This document shows, piece by piece, positions 22,680-30,762 of a DNA stretch of 64,000 bases; position 1 is the first letter of the stretch, and every line of letters begins with the position of its first letter. The notes beneath the pieces are model-generated. The model made no database searches and was not told the origin of the DNA. It was given only the letters and a program-made list of their open reading frames with translations. The DNA is from Rhodopseudomonas palustris HaA2 (GTDB lineage Bacteria; Pseudomonadota; Alphaproteobacteria; Rhizobiales; Xanthobacteraceae): assembly GCF_000013365.1 (NCBI RefSeq), contig NC_007778.1:3968001-4032000 (forward strand). Reading direction: 5' to 3'. The translations under genes were made by a program, and so were the position numbers.

Positions 22680-23935
22680 TTCTTTCTCCAGACAAGCCAT
22701 TCGCCCTGCCACATCACGCTCGCGCGACCTGACCTTACCTCGCGAATCGTGACATACGGATCGCCCAATTCCAGTCCGACTTTCGGCAACGCTTGTTCAC
22801 AGCTCCAGCAGACGGGCCGATCGACTTGCACCTCGATGGACCGCTTCACCAGACTACCAACATATCGGCTCGCTCGGATGAGAAGATTCGCTTCGGCATG
22901 AAACACGGCGTCGAGTGGTCGAGATCCTCGACTTTCGCCCCTTATCAGTTCAGGGTGCTCAAGAGCCATCTGGTCGCGCAGTCCTGCAGCCAGATTCCAA
23001 TCAGCATCGCTATACCCTGGCGCCTTTGAATTCACACCGAAGTATATGTCACCATCAATTCTTGCGACAGCAACTGTTCCTCTATGGTTTGGCCAAACGG
23101 GGCGTCCAAATAGATCTGTCGCATTGTTGATCGTTCTGTAGCTGTCGATCCATGACGTACCATCGCAACGGCCGAATTCCGGCGCACGATTGGCGGGGTT
23201 CAAATCAAGGGGCGGACCTAAATTGCCGCCGATGCCTGAGCGACGTTGGCTGAGATAGGCCTCAGCCTCGACCGCTCGTGCTTCAGCGCGGGCAATTGCG
23301 CCCTCGATGCTTCCCGGCGTTGCCGACCAGCTCTGTTCGCGAGGCTCCCAATTCTCGTCGTAACGACGGATCTTCCTAAGCGCATCTTCGCTACGCGCCG
23401 TCGCTATTTCCAACCGGGTTCGTTGACCCAGCGAAGCACCGGGAAACCATGTCGACAACGGCGGTCGACGGCCCTGAACCTCTTCGAGATTGTTCTCGAC
23501 ATCGCTGGCTTCCGCGCTGGGGATCGGCCGCGGATCCTTCCAGGCGAGATCCTCGAGCTGCTTCAGCCAGGACCTGAGGTCGCCCGGACTTTGAGCTTGA
23601 AACGCAAGCGTGGAGTTTGCGTCACCCGGGGTTTCACTGACTGCGGGCTCGGCGCTCGGCGAGGCCTCTCCCGAGACGTCTGCTCCTACGTCACTTCCAT
23701 CCGTCCAACGCCCGCCACCGGCTTGCCCTGCTGGAATACGCGGCTGGTTCGGATTGAATTTGCGGTCGAGCGCGGGAAAGACGTCGGACGGATTGGTCCC
23801 CGGCACGAGATAGCGGGCGACGTCGGGCCTGATCCAGCGGGCGGCATCGGGCTGCATGAAGCGCTGCGCATCGGATCGCATCCAGCGGTCGCGCTGATGC
23901 GCGAGCCACGCTGCTCGTTGGTCGATCATGGGCAT
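22676..23935 (-). CDS. Deaminase-like polymorphic toxin B with GTA/phage leader domain
   Basis: A 419-residue protein. The leader (about residues 14-80) has RWMRSDAQRFMQPDAARWIR, DVFPALDRKFNPNQPR and GQAGGGRWTDG, closely matching toxin A. The C-terminal domain (about 265-419) has the zinc-deaminase signature: FHAEANLLIRASR (HAE) and RPVCWSCEQALPKVGLELG (C-x2-C), as in nucleic-acid deaminase toxins of bacterial conflict systems. The middle is helical and probably a linker. It lies between portal and protease. Deamination of DNA or RNA is inferred from the motif; the target is unknown. Confidence 0.78.
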   Translation of the reverse strand: MPMIDQRAAWLAHQRDRWMRSDAQRFMQPDAARWIRPDVARYLVPGTNPSDVFPALDRKFNPNQPRIPAGQAGGGRWTDGSDVGADVSGEASPSAEPAVSETPGDANSTLAFQAQSPGDLRSWLKQLEDLAWKDPRPIPSAEASDVENNLEEVQGRRPPLSTWFPGASLGQRTRLEIATARSEDALRKIRRYDENWEPREQSWSATPGSIEGAIARAEARAVEAEAYLSQRRSGIGGNLGPPLDLNPANRAPEFGRCDGTSWIDSYRTINNATDLFGRPVWPNHRGTVAVARIDGDIYFGVNSKAPGYSDADWNLAAGLRDQMALEHPELIRGESRGSRPLDAVFHAEANLLIRASRYVGSLVKRSIEVQVDRPVCWSCEQALPKVGLELGDPYVTIREVRSGRASVMWQGEWLVWRKK

Positions 23936-24034
23936 GATCTCGCTTTGCTTGAGATAGCTGCCACCACGCGCGATCGCGTCAGGCTACGCGACCGACGTTC
24001 ACATCACGACAGGCTCAGCCTTCCGGCCCCGCCC

Positions 24035-25210
24035 TCACCCCAGCCGGTCGCCGCCGTCGAGCGGCGCGTAGCCGACGGCTTCACGCTTCTCGTTCAGCGT
24101 CAGGAACGGCGCGGCGCTGACGCGTTCCCACAGCGCGACGCGGTCGCTCGCCAGCGCGTCGATGCGGTCGGTGTCGATCACGAGGCGCACGCCGTCGCCG
24201 AATTGCGGCGCCAGCCATTGCGCCAGCGCATTGCCGATCCGGGTCGCCAGCGGCAGCACAGTCTGGCGGACGAAGCTGCGGTTGGCTTCCTGATAGTTCG
24301 CAAAGGTGTTGTCACCCGGAATGCCGAGCAGCATCGGCGGCACGCCGAAGGCGAGCGCGATTTCTCGCGCGGACGCGTGTTTGGCTTCGAGGAAGTCCAT
24401 GTCCTTCGGCGACAGCGCCATCGGCCGCCAGTCGAGCCCGCCTTCGAGCAGCAGCGGCCGGCCGGCATTGGCGGCGCCCTCATAGGTCGTCTCCAGCTCG
24501 CGCTTCAGCCGGCCGAACTGCTCGTCGGAGAGCACCGCGCCTTCCGGCCCGGCATACATCAGCGCGCCGGAGGGCCGCGCCGAATTGTCCAACAGAGCCT
24601 TGTTCCAGCGCGCCGCGGCGTTGTGGGTGTCGACCGCGACCGCGGCGGCCTCGAGCGGTGCCAGACCATAATGATCGTCGAGCGGATGAAAGAACGTCAG
24701 ATGCAGGATCGGCGGCACCGGCGTCGCGTGCTGATCGAACCGCACGCTGCGGCCGCCGACCACGTAGTCGTAGGCCGCGGCCCAGCCGTCCGGCCCAGGC
24801 ACCACCTTCATCCGGTCCGGCCGCAGCGCGTAGAGTTCGTGCACCGCGTCGCCGAGCGCCACCGCCTCCACATAGGCGTTGCCGGCGAGCAAGAGATGCG
24901 CCACCAGCGTCTCGAACAGCGCGGCGCCGTCCTGCCGCGGATTCGGCCGCGCGATCAGTTGCGCCAGCGGATGCGCCTCCTTCTCCTGCGCGCCGTCGAA
25001 CACCAGAAACGTGCAGGCCGCCGCGTTTTCGGCGATCAGCCGGACGCAGCGATGCACCACCGCGTTGGAGACATAACCTTCGCGCGACAACCGCGCGTAG
25101 TCCCGCGGTGTCCACCGTGCAACGCCTCCGGATTCGAACGCCAGCAGTTTCGCGGTGCGCGAGGCTTTGACTTCAGGGGTCGCGAGAAAGGCTTTGAGGC
25201 GATCGAGCAT
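24035..25210 (-). CDS. Phage portal protein (GTA gp3-like, HK97 family)
   Basis: The 391-residue portal has the family signature: RCVRLIAENAAACTFLVFDG, HPLAQLIARPNPRQDGAALF, LLLAGNAYVEAVALGDAVHE, LHLTFFHPLDDHYGLAPLEA, and the C-terminal GVPPMLLGIPGDNTFANYQE. It forms the dodecameric ring through which TerL packages DNA. It is intact and follows terL1, the standard order. The ATG at 25210 fits the family N-terminus. Confidence 0.94.
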   Translation of the reverse strand: MLDRLKAFLATPEVKASRTAKLLAFESGGVARWTPRDYARLSREGYVSNAVVHRCVRLIAENAAACTFLVFDGAQEKEAHPLAQLIARPNPRQDGAALFETLVAHLLLAGNAYVEAVALGDAVHELYALRPDRMKVVPGPDGWAAAYDYVVGGRSVRFDQHATPVPPILHLTFFHPLDDHYGLAPLEAAAVAVDTHNAAARWNKALLDNSARPSGALMYAGPEGAVLSDEQFGRLKRELETTYEGAANAGRPLLLEGGLDWRPMALSPKDMDFLEAKHASAREIALAFGVPPMLLGIPGDNTFANYQEANRSFVRQTVLPLATRIGNALAQWLAPQFGDGVRLVIDTDRIDALASDRVALWERVSAAPFLTLNEKREAVGYAPLDGGDRLG

Positions 25211-25255
25211 GATGCTGTCCGTTGATTTCTTTCGGAAATTGTTTGCCAGACCGGC

Positions 25256-25394
25256 GTGCCCCGGACGCAGCGCGGCCTGGAGAGTCGGGGCCGCTACGGC
25301 GAAAGTCGATCATATCGGCGCGGCGATTCATTCCTCGTAACGGTCCCGGTTCTGCGCAGCGGCATTGCGTGCCGCGGCGCGCCCGGGACACGGC
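25256..25394. repeat. Dispersed palindromic repeat, family D, copy 2
   Basis: This copy starts CGTGCCCCGGACGCAGCGCG and ends CGCGCCCGGGACACGG, with a GGTCCCGGTTCTGCGCAGCG core. It fills the terL1-portal gap and is related to 21449-21593. Confidence 0.55.
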
Positions 25395-25424
25395 ATTGAT
25401 ACGCGGTCGTTCACAATCCCATCT

Positions 25425-26798
25425 TCACAGCACCCGCACCCGCGGCTCGGCGATGCGCGGCGCGAGGGCGAGGTGGCTCACGGCCCAGACCAGCGCGTCG
25501 AGGCGGTCCGGCGAGCGGCCGTTGGAGAGGCCCGAGGTGCCGAAATCGGCCATCTCGTCTTCGAGCGCGGGAAAGCAGCCGGCGTGCTTGACGCGGCCCT
25601 GCGCGTACAGCGTCGCGACCGGCTCGGCGCGCAGCCATTTGCCTCGGAAGGCGCGCACCGGCGTCACCGGCACGCCGCGATCGATCTCGTTGATCACCGC
25701 CTTCACCATCTCGCCGCCCTGGTTGATCTCCACGATCAGCGCATCGGCGTCGAGCCGTCGCCACAGCGCGATCGCCTTGCTGGCCCACAGCGTCGGCGTC
25801 GCCGCCGCGACGCTGTCGTCGGCGAGCACATAGGTGACGCCGTTCTCGGCGATGCCGGCGGCGACGATGCCGCAAGAATCCGCGCGCTTGCCGGACGACG
25901 CCGGCGGATCGACCGCGACGACGAGGCGCTGCAGCGGCGGCGCGTCGACGACCCGGCAGCTCTCGATCAGCGCGCGCGACCACAGCGCGTCGGGCCGGTC
26001 CTCGATCAGTTCGCCGTCGAGTTCCTGACGCCCGAGCCTCGTGCCGGCGTAGCGCGCCATCACGCCTTCCAGGAAGGTCGGCGCCAGATTCAACGCGTTG
26101 GCGCGGGTCGGCGCGTGCGTCGTCACCGCGGATGGATCGGCAAGTAATCGTTTCAGCAGCGCGGTCGGCCGCGGCGTGGTGGTGATCACTTGCCGCGGCT
26201 GCGAACCGAGCCGCAGTCCGAATTGCAGCATGTCGAAGGCGTCCTGCGCGTAGCGCCACTTCGCCATCTCGTCGGACCAGGCGCAGGAAAATTGCGGCCC
26301 GCGCAGGCTCTGCGGGTCGTCGGCGGAAAACGCCTGCGCCACCGCGCCGTTGCTCCATTCCAGTCGCTTCCGAGACGGCTGCCATTGCGGCCGCTGATCC
26401 GGCGGATGCACTGCCAGCAGGCCGGAGACGCCCTCGATCATCACTTCACGGACGTCGTGCTCGGTCTCGCCGACCAGCGCGATCCGCGCCACCGGCTCGC
26501 TTGCAAAGGGAGCGAGCCCGAGCGCCTGGCAGCGGATCCATTCGGCACCGGCGCGGGTCTTGCCGGCGCCACGGCCGCCGATCAGGAGCCAGGTCAGCCA
26601 CGGTCTGCCGTTCGCTGCGAACAGCGGCGGGCGCTGATGATCATGCGCGAACACGTCCCATTGCGCGTCGAGAAAGGCGAGTTCCGCCTCACTCATCCCC
26701 TGCAGCAGGTGGTCGCGCTCGGCCGTCGACCAACTGCTCCAGTCGTCGCGAAAGCGCGCGCCTGAACTCGTCGAGGTCTCGGGGAATGGCGTCGTCAT
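25425..26798 (-). CDS. Large terminase subunit, first copy (TerL1, GTA gp2-like)
   Basis: A 457-residue DNA-packaging motor. Walker A is GGRGAGKTRAGAEW (about residues 74-87); CAWSDEMAKW marks Walker B; nuclease-domain acidic residues are in VVAVDPPASSGKRADSCGIV, LIVEINQGGEMVKA and SPDRLDALVWAV. The ATG at 26798 (MTTPFPE) was chosen; an upstream in-frame ATG exists at 26822. It overlaps the terS1 3' end, as terL2 does with terS2. Downstream portal, protease and capsid genes make this the copy that belongs to the head module. Confidence 0.94.
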   Translation of the reverse strand: MTTPFPETSTSSGARFRDDWSSWSTAERDHLLQGMSEAELAFLDAQWDVFAHDHQRPPLFAANGRPWLTWLLIGGRGAGKTRAGAEWIRCQALGLAPFASEPVARIALVGETEHDVREVMIEGVSGLLAVHPPDQRPQWQPSRKRLEWSNGAVAQAFSADDPQSLRGPQFSCAWSDEMAKWRYAQDAFDMLQFGLRLGSQPRQVITTTPRPTALLKRLLADPSAVTTHAPTRANALNLAPTFLEGVMARYAGTRLGRQELDGELIEDRPDALWSRALIESCRVVDAPPLQRLVVAVDPPASSGKRADSCGIVAAGIAENGVTYVLADDSVAAATPTLWASKAIALWRRLDADALIVEINQGGEMVKAVINEIDRGVPVTPVRAFRGKWLRAEPVATLYAQGRVKHAGCFPALEDEMADFGTSGLSNGRSPDRLDALVWAVSHLALAPRIAEPRVRVL

Positions 26799-27576
26799 CG
26801 CGCGTTCTCCTGCGCTGCTCATCGCTGCGCAGCGTGCGCAGCGCGGCGAGCGTGCGGGCGAGCGATGCCAGCGTGCGGGCGCGGCGCTCGGCTTCGGTGC
26901 GCTGCGCGGGCTTGATGTGGTTGCCGCCGACGATCACTTCGATGCGTTCGATCTCGCGCTCGGCGGCGCGCCCGACGCGGTCGATCAGCGGCAGACCGCC
27001 GAGCGGCGGCGGATCGTTGCAGCGCTCGACCGCATTCCGGGTGACGCCGCTCGGGCCGCGGCGGCGCGGCGGCGGTGGCGCGGCGCCGTGAGCGGCGACC
27101 GTCTCGGTCTCCGCAGTCTCCGCGGCGTCCGCGTCCGTGGCACAGGCCTCGGCTGCGACCTTGTCGGCGACATTCTTGTTCGCGACGGTCTTCTTCGCCA
27201 CCGCTTTCGTGGCGATGCTCGATCCGGCCGTCTTGGTCGCACGGGTCTTGGTAGCAATGGTCTTGGTAGCATTGGTCTTGGTAGCATTGGTCTTGGTCGC
27301 GCTCGTCTTGGTCGCGGTCGTGTTGGCGGCGGTCTTGGTCACCACCACTTTCTTCGCCGCCGGCGTCTTGGTCGTGCGGCTGGTCGCGGCGCGGTCCAGC
27401 ATCCGCTTCACCCGGGCCTTGCCGTCGGTGTCGGCCGGGTCGATCCGGACGGGCGCGTCGACTTTGCGGGTCGTCGCCTCGATGGTGGCGAGCCGGGCGG
27501 CGGGCGCGTTGCGCGGCGCGCGCACGGCGGATCGCGCCGCCGGCTTGGTCGCCGACGCGCGTGGACGAATGGCCAT
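26689..27576 (-). CDS. Small terminase-like protein, first copy (TerS1), with histone H1-like repeat region
   Basis: The 295-residue protein shares its C-terminal third (AEREIERIEVIVGG, then AERRARTLASLARTLAALRT) with TerS2, but the N-terminal helix-turn-helix repeats are absent. Instead residues about 70-150 are a Lys/Thr/Ala-rich low-complexity region of ATKT units (TKTSATKTNATKTNATKT), like a histone H1 tail. That would bind DNA without sequence choice, which fits headful packaging of random host DNA by a GTA. The ATG at 27576 (MAIRPRASATKP) was chosen over upstream frame extension. Confidence 0.72.
   Translation of the reverse strand: MAIRPRASATKPAARSAVRAPRNAPAARLATIEATTRKVDAPVRIDPADTDGKARVKRMLDRAATSRTTKTPAAKKVVVTKTAANTTATKTSATKTNATKTNATKTIATKTRATKTAGSSIATKAVAKKTVANKNVADKVAAEACATDADAAETAETETVAAHGAAPPPPRRRGPSGVTRNAVERCNDPPPLGGLPLIDRVGRAAEREIERIEVIVGGNHIKPAQRTEAERRARTLASLARTLAALRTLRSDEQRRRTRDDDAIPRDLDEFRRALSRRLEQLVDGRARPPAAGDE
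27228..27345. repeat. Tandem 15-bp repeats inside terS1
   Basis: GTCTTGGTAGCATTG-type units follow each other about seven times with small changes, encoding the ATKT repeats of TerS1 on the minus strand. It is a coding minisatellite prone to length change, not a CRISPR array (no spacers). Confidence 0.75.
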
Positions 27577-27694
27577 GGGCACAGCCCTCGGTTCAGGGAG
27601 GTTGGTGCAGCGACGTTCAGCCGCAAAACGAACGCGGGCCGCGCAGCGCGAACGATCGCGCCGCCGGCCCACTCGTCGAAGTTCGATGAATCGA

Positions 27695-29374
27695 TCAGCC
27701 GGCCGCGATGCTGGCGGCCTCGGCGGCGGCACGTTGCATGCTTGTCGACATTTCGCTGGTCACCGTGCTCTGCTCCTCGACCGCAGCCGCGGTCGACGTC
27801 ACATATTCGCTGACATGGGTGATCGCTTCCTTGATCGCGTTCAGCGCGCCGGCGACGTCGCCCGAGATAATGTTGAGGCTGCCGATTTCCTCGCCGATCT
27901 TGTCGGTGGCCTGCTTGGCCTGGTTGGCGAGGTTCTTGACCTCGGCGGCGACCACGGCGAAGCCGCGGCCGGCCTCTCCGGCCCGCGCCGATTCGATCGT
28001 GGCGTTGAGCGCGAGCAGATTGATCTGCCCGGTGATGTTGTTGATCAGTTCGACGATGCCGCTCATCGCCTGCGCCGCGCTGGTGAGGCGCTGCGCCTGA
28101 GCGTCGGCATTCGCCACGCGTTCGACGGCGCCGGCCGCGGTCTCGCGCGACTTGGTCATCGTCGCGGAGATCTCGCGGACCGACGCGTTGAGTTCCTCGG
28201 CGCCGGCGGCGACGGTTTCCATCATGCTGCGCACGCGCTCATTGCCCATCCGGGCGAGCACCTGCTGGGTGACGTCGGTGGCGTATTTCACCACCTTGAA
28301 CGGCCGGCCGTTGAGATCGAGGATCGGATTGTAGGAGGCCTGGATGTAGACTTCGCGGCCCCCCTTGCCGATCCGCTTGTATTCCGCCGCCTGATACTGA
28401 CCGCGGCCGAGCGACGCCCAGAATTCGCGATACGCCGCACCCTCGCGCTCGTGCGGATCGACGAACAGGCTGTGGTGCTTGCCCTTGATCTCGGCCAGCG
28501 TATAGCCGAGCGCGTTCAGGAAATTGTCGTTGGCGTTGATGATGGTGCCGTCCATGTTGAACTCGATCACCGCCTGCGACTTGCCGATCGCCTCGATCTG
28601 CCCCGCGAGATCCGCGTTCTTCAGCTTCTGCTCGGTGACGTCGGTGGCGAATTTCACCACTTTGGCGGGTTTGCCCTTCTCGTCGAGGATCGGATTGTAG
28701 GACGCCTGAATCCAGACTTCCTTGCCGCCCTTGCCGATCCGCTTGTATTCGGCGGCCTGGAATTCACCGCGGTTCAGCGCCGCCCAGAATTCGCGATAGG
28801 CGGTCGTGCCGCGCATCGACGGCTCGACGAACATGCTGTGGTGCTTGCCCTGGATCTCGGCCAGCGAGTAGCCGAGAGTCCTCAGGAAATTCTCGTTGGC
28901 GGTTCGGACGGTGCCGTCCATGTTGAATTCGATCACCGCCTGCGACTTGCCGATCGCTTCGACCTGCCCGGCGAAATCGACGTTCTGCAGCCGGATCGCG
29001 GCGTCGGCCCATTCGACCACGACGCCGGCGCGGCTGCCGTCGGCATTGTTCAGCGGCGTCGCCACCAGATCGAAGCTCCGCGGCCCGACCTTGATGGTGG
29101 CGCGATGCACCGAACTGAGGCTCTTCAGCATCTGCCGCTGATGGCTCGGATTCTTGTGGAAGCCGTCAATATTGGTGCCGACCAGCGTGTCGACGTTGAA
29201 GTTCGGCATTTCCTTCTTCATGTCGGATTCGGCTTCGCGCAACAGCGACGTCACCGCATCGTTCATGTAGACGATGTCGAGATTGGCGTCCGACACCATG
29301 ATGTTGGCTCGGACCGCCTTGGCCGCCATCAGCGCCAGCGCATCAGGGTTCTTCTTCGAACGGCGACCGAACAT
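27695..29374 (-). CDS. Soluble methyl-accepting chemotaxis protein with PAS domains
   Basis: A 559-residue protein with no membrane helix. An N-terminal PAS-like region ([20 protein letters not shown], about residues 22-120) is followed by two very similar PAS/PAC units ([20 protein letters not shown] and [20 protein letters not shown]), each ending in a KYATDVT or KFATDVTEQ motif. The C-terminal signalling domain carries the receptor hairpin [18 protein letters not shown] (about 468-485). It would signal to CheA/CheW from the cytoplasm, probably sensing redox state or an internal ligand. The ATG at 29374 has GAGGAG 7 nt before it. It ends 118 nt before terS1 on the same strand. Confidence 0.92.
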   Translation of the reverse strand: MFGRRSKKNPDALALMAAKAVRANIMVSDANLDIVYMNDAVTSLLREAESDMKKEMPNFNVDTLVGTNIDGFHKNPSHQRQMLKSLSSVHRATIKVGPRSFDLVATPLNNADGSRAGVVVEWADAAIRLQNVDFAGQVEAIGKSQAVIEFNMDGTVRTANENFLRTLGYSLAEIQGKHHSMFVEPSMRGTTAYREFWAALNRGEFQAAEYKRIGKGGKEVWIQASYNPILDEKGKPAKVVKFATDVTEQKLKNADLAGQIEAIGKSQAVIEFNMDGTIINANDNFLNALGYTLAEIKGKHHSLFVDPHEREGAAYREFWASLGRGQYQAAEYKRIGKGGREVYIQASYNPILDLNGRPFKVVKYATDVTQQVLARMGNERVRSMMETVAAGAEELNASVREISATMTKSRETAAGAVERVANADAQAQRLTSAAQAMSGIVELINNITGQINLLALNATIESARAGEAGRGFAVVAAEVKNLANQAKQATDKIGEEIGSLNIISGDVAGALNAIKEAITHVSEYVTSTAAAVEEQSTVTSEMSTSMQRAAAEAASIAAG

Positions 29375-29638
29375 CCGAAATCTCCTCACCCGAGATCGAG
29401 CCGACAGCTTGAGTATCGGTCTTATGAGCGAGACATCGGAACAATTACTTAATAGTCAGATGCGTGCAACTACGAGCCAGATCAGCTGCCGACGGCGCGA
29501 CATCCCATGCGACGATGTGGCGATGATCGCGCTGTTTCTTGCACGCGCGCGATCAGTTGGATTGCACCATCCGCCCGTTTGCTACCTTGCTGATACATCC
29601 GGGCGTCGCACGAATGATCGCGCAGCGTACACAGCTAC

Positions 29639-29794
29639 TCAGACTCTGAACCAGACGAACCAGATCACGCCGAGAATCAGGATGGCTAAACCGGTGCTCG
29701 CCAACAGAAGCGCCAGCATGGACGGCCCACGCTCGCCCTGCCTCGCTTCGGTTGCTGTCGTCGTTTCGACATGCCCCGGATCCTTGCCTGCCAT
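29639..29794 (-). CDS. Small single-pass membrane protein, unknown function
   Basis: A 51-residue ORF: MAGKDPGHVETTTATEARQG followed by one hydrophobic segment (MLALLLASTGLAILILGVIW) and a short FVWFRV end. AGGAGGC stands before the ATG at 29794. No family recognised. Confidence 0.6.
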   Translation of the reverse strand: MAGKDPGHVETTTATEARQGERGPSMLALLLASTGLAILILGVIWFVWFRV

Positions 29795-30157
29795 CGATCG
29801 CCTCCTGCTGGTCGCCCGATACCGTGAACGGCATCTCAAAGCGCCAACGCGCGACCATCTGCGATGTTCCGGCGGCGATGCTCTTGCTGCGATGGACGCG
29901 ACGCGCGGCGCCGTCGGCGACACGAAGCGAATCAGCGCGAATCGGAGCCACCTGATCGGGGGGCGCTGGGCACGCAAAGTGCCGGCGACGTCGCTGACGC
30001 GATGATCAGCGCCTCGTCCCGCGAACCCAATTGTGGAGCATGGCCGAACCCTACTGCGGCAGCGTCACGCTGTCAAGGACTTTTTTCCTGCGCAAGAATA
30101 GAAGAGAGAAAGACAGAATCGCGAGCACGGGTGTCCGCGCCGGCGCGGTGTCGCGGC
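29795..30157. other. Gene-free stretch
   Basis: No supported gene. An ORF covering 30051-30389 on the minus strand is a frame shadow of the 44-residue gene at 30158-30292. The AT-richer segment 30070-30120 may be part of a promoter or transcript end. Nothing else is recognised. Confidence 0.4.
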
Positions 30158-30292
30158 CTATCCGACCAGCAGCAGCATCAGCCCGATCACCGGCGCCAGC
30201 AGCAGCGTGATCGCGGCGGCCGCGAGCGCCGCCAGGATGTCGCGACGGCTGAGCCGGCCGACCGGGCCGGCGTGGAGTTCGATCTGCTGCAT
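30158..30292 (-). CDS. Small membrane protein of 44 residues
   Basis: This gene was found by reading the minus strand: MQQIELHAGPVGRLSRRDIL followed by a hydrophobic helix (AALAAAAITLLLAPVIGLML, then LLVG) and TAG. The length, charged N-terminus and clear membrane segment support a real small protein. No family recognised. Confidence 0.5.
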   Translation of the reverse strand: MQQIELHAGPVGRLSRRDILAALAAAAITLLLAPVIGLMLLLVG

Positions 30293-30459
30293 GGTGCCCC
30301 CGCACATGTCTGTTTGAACCGGGGCGAGTGATAGCCGGAGGGTCTGAAAATTGACGTCGCGAAATGCCGGGGATTGCCGGTGCGATCATCAGCGCTGCTT
30401 AACCATCCGTCCGCCGGCTCCGCGGCTCGGGGCGCGCAGGGAGGCGGCGCCGCGCGGGC

Positions 30460-30624
30460 TTACTTGAGCGCGGTATTGACCGAGGTGTAGCTGGTGTTGA
30501 GCTTGCTGCCGAGTCCGTTGACCGTGACGAGGATCACGATGCTCAATCCGGCGGCGATCAGCGCATATTCGATGGCGGTGGCGCCGGACGTGCCGCAAGT
30601 GAATCGGGAAATCAGGCGTCGCAC
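30460..30624 (-). CDS. Flp/Fap-type IVb pilin subunit
   Basis: The 54-residue protein has the Flp pilin signature: a short basic leader (MRRLISRFTCGTSG), then ATAIEYALIAAGLSIVILVT with the Glu-Tyr pair that follows the prepilin cleavage point. Flp pilins build tad-type adhesive pili. No tad/cpa genes are in the window, so it is an orphan pilin. The GTG start at 30624 was chosen because AGGAGA lies 5 nt before it; an upstream ATG at 30648 would add eight residues. Confidence 0.88.
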   Translation of the reverse strand: MRRLISRFTCGTSGATAIEYALIAAGLSIVILVTVNGLGSKLNTSYTSVNTALK

Positions 30625-30762
30625 CGTCGTCTCCTGTCGTCCGCCCATACACGGGCCGCGCGGTTTCTTCCACGCCGGATGTCCAGATTAGAGCCCAATG
30701 ATTACTGGAGAATTGACGGTTCCATCGCGGAAACCGCCTCGGGCACGCGAAAGCAGCCGCAG

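Noticed and set aside
27228-27345. CRISPR-like short repeats
   Set aside because: The 15-bp units are directly tandem without spacers and encode ATKT repeats in terS1.
27137-29452. 771-codon plus-strand frame antisense to the PAS chemoreceptor
   Set aside because: The minus strand has PAS and receptor motifs; the plus frame is an antisense echo with repeated LADRLDLP-type pieces that mirror the PAS duplication.
30051-30389. 112-codon minus-strand ORF
   Set aside because: Frame shadow covering the better supported 44-residue membrane protein at 30158-30292; its own sequence is Arg/Ala/Pro-rich with no plausible fold.
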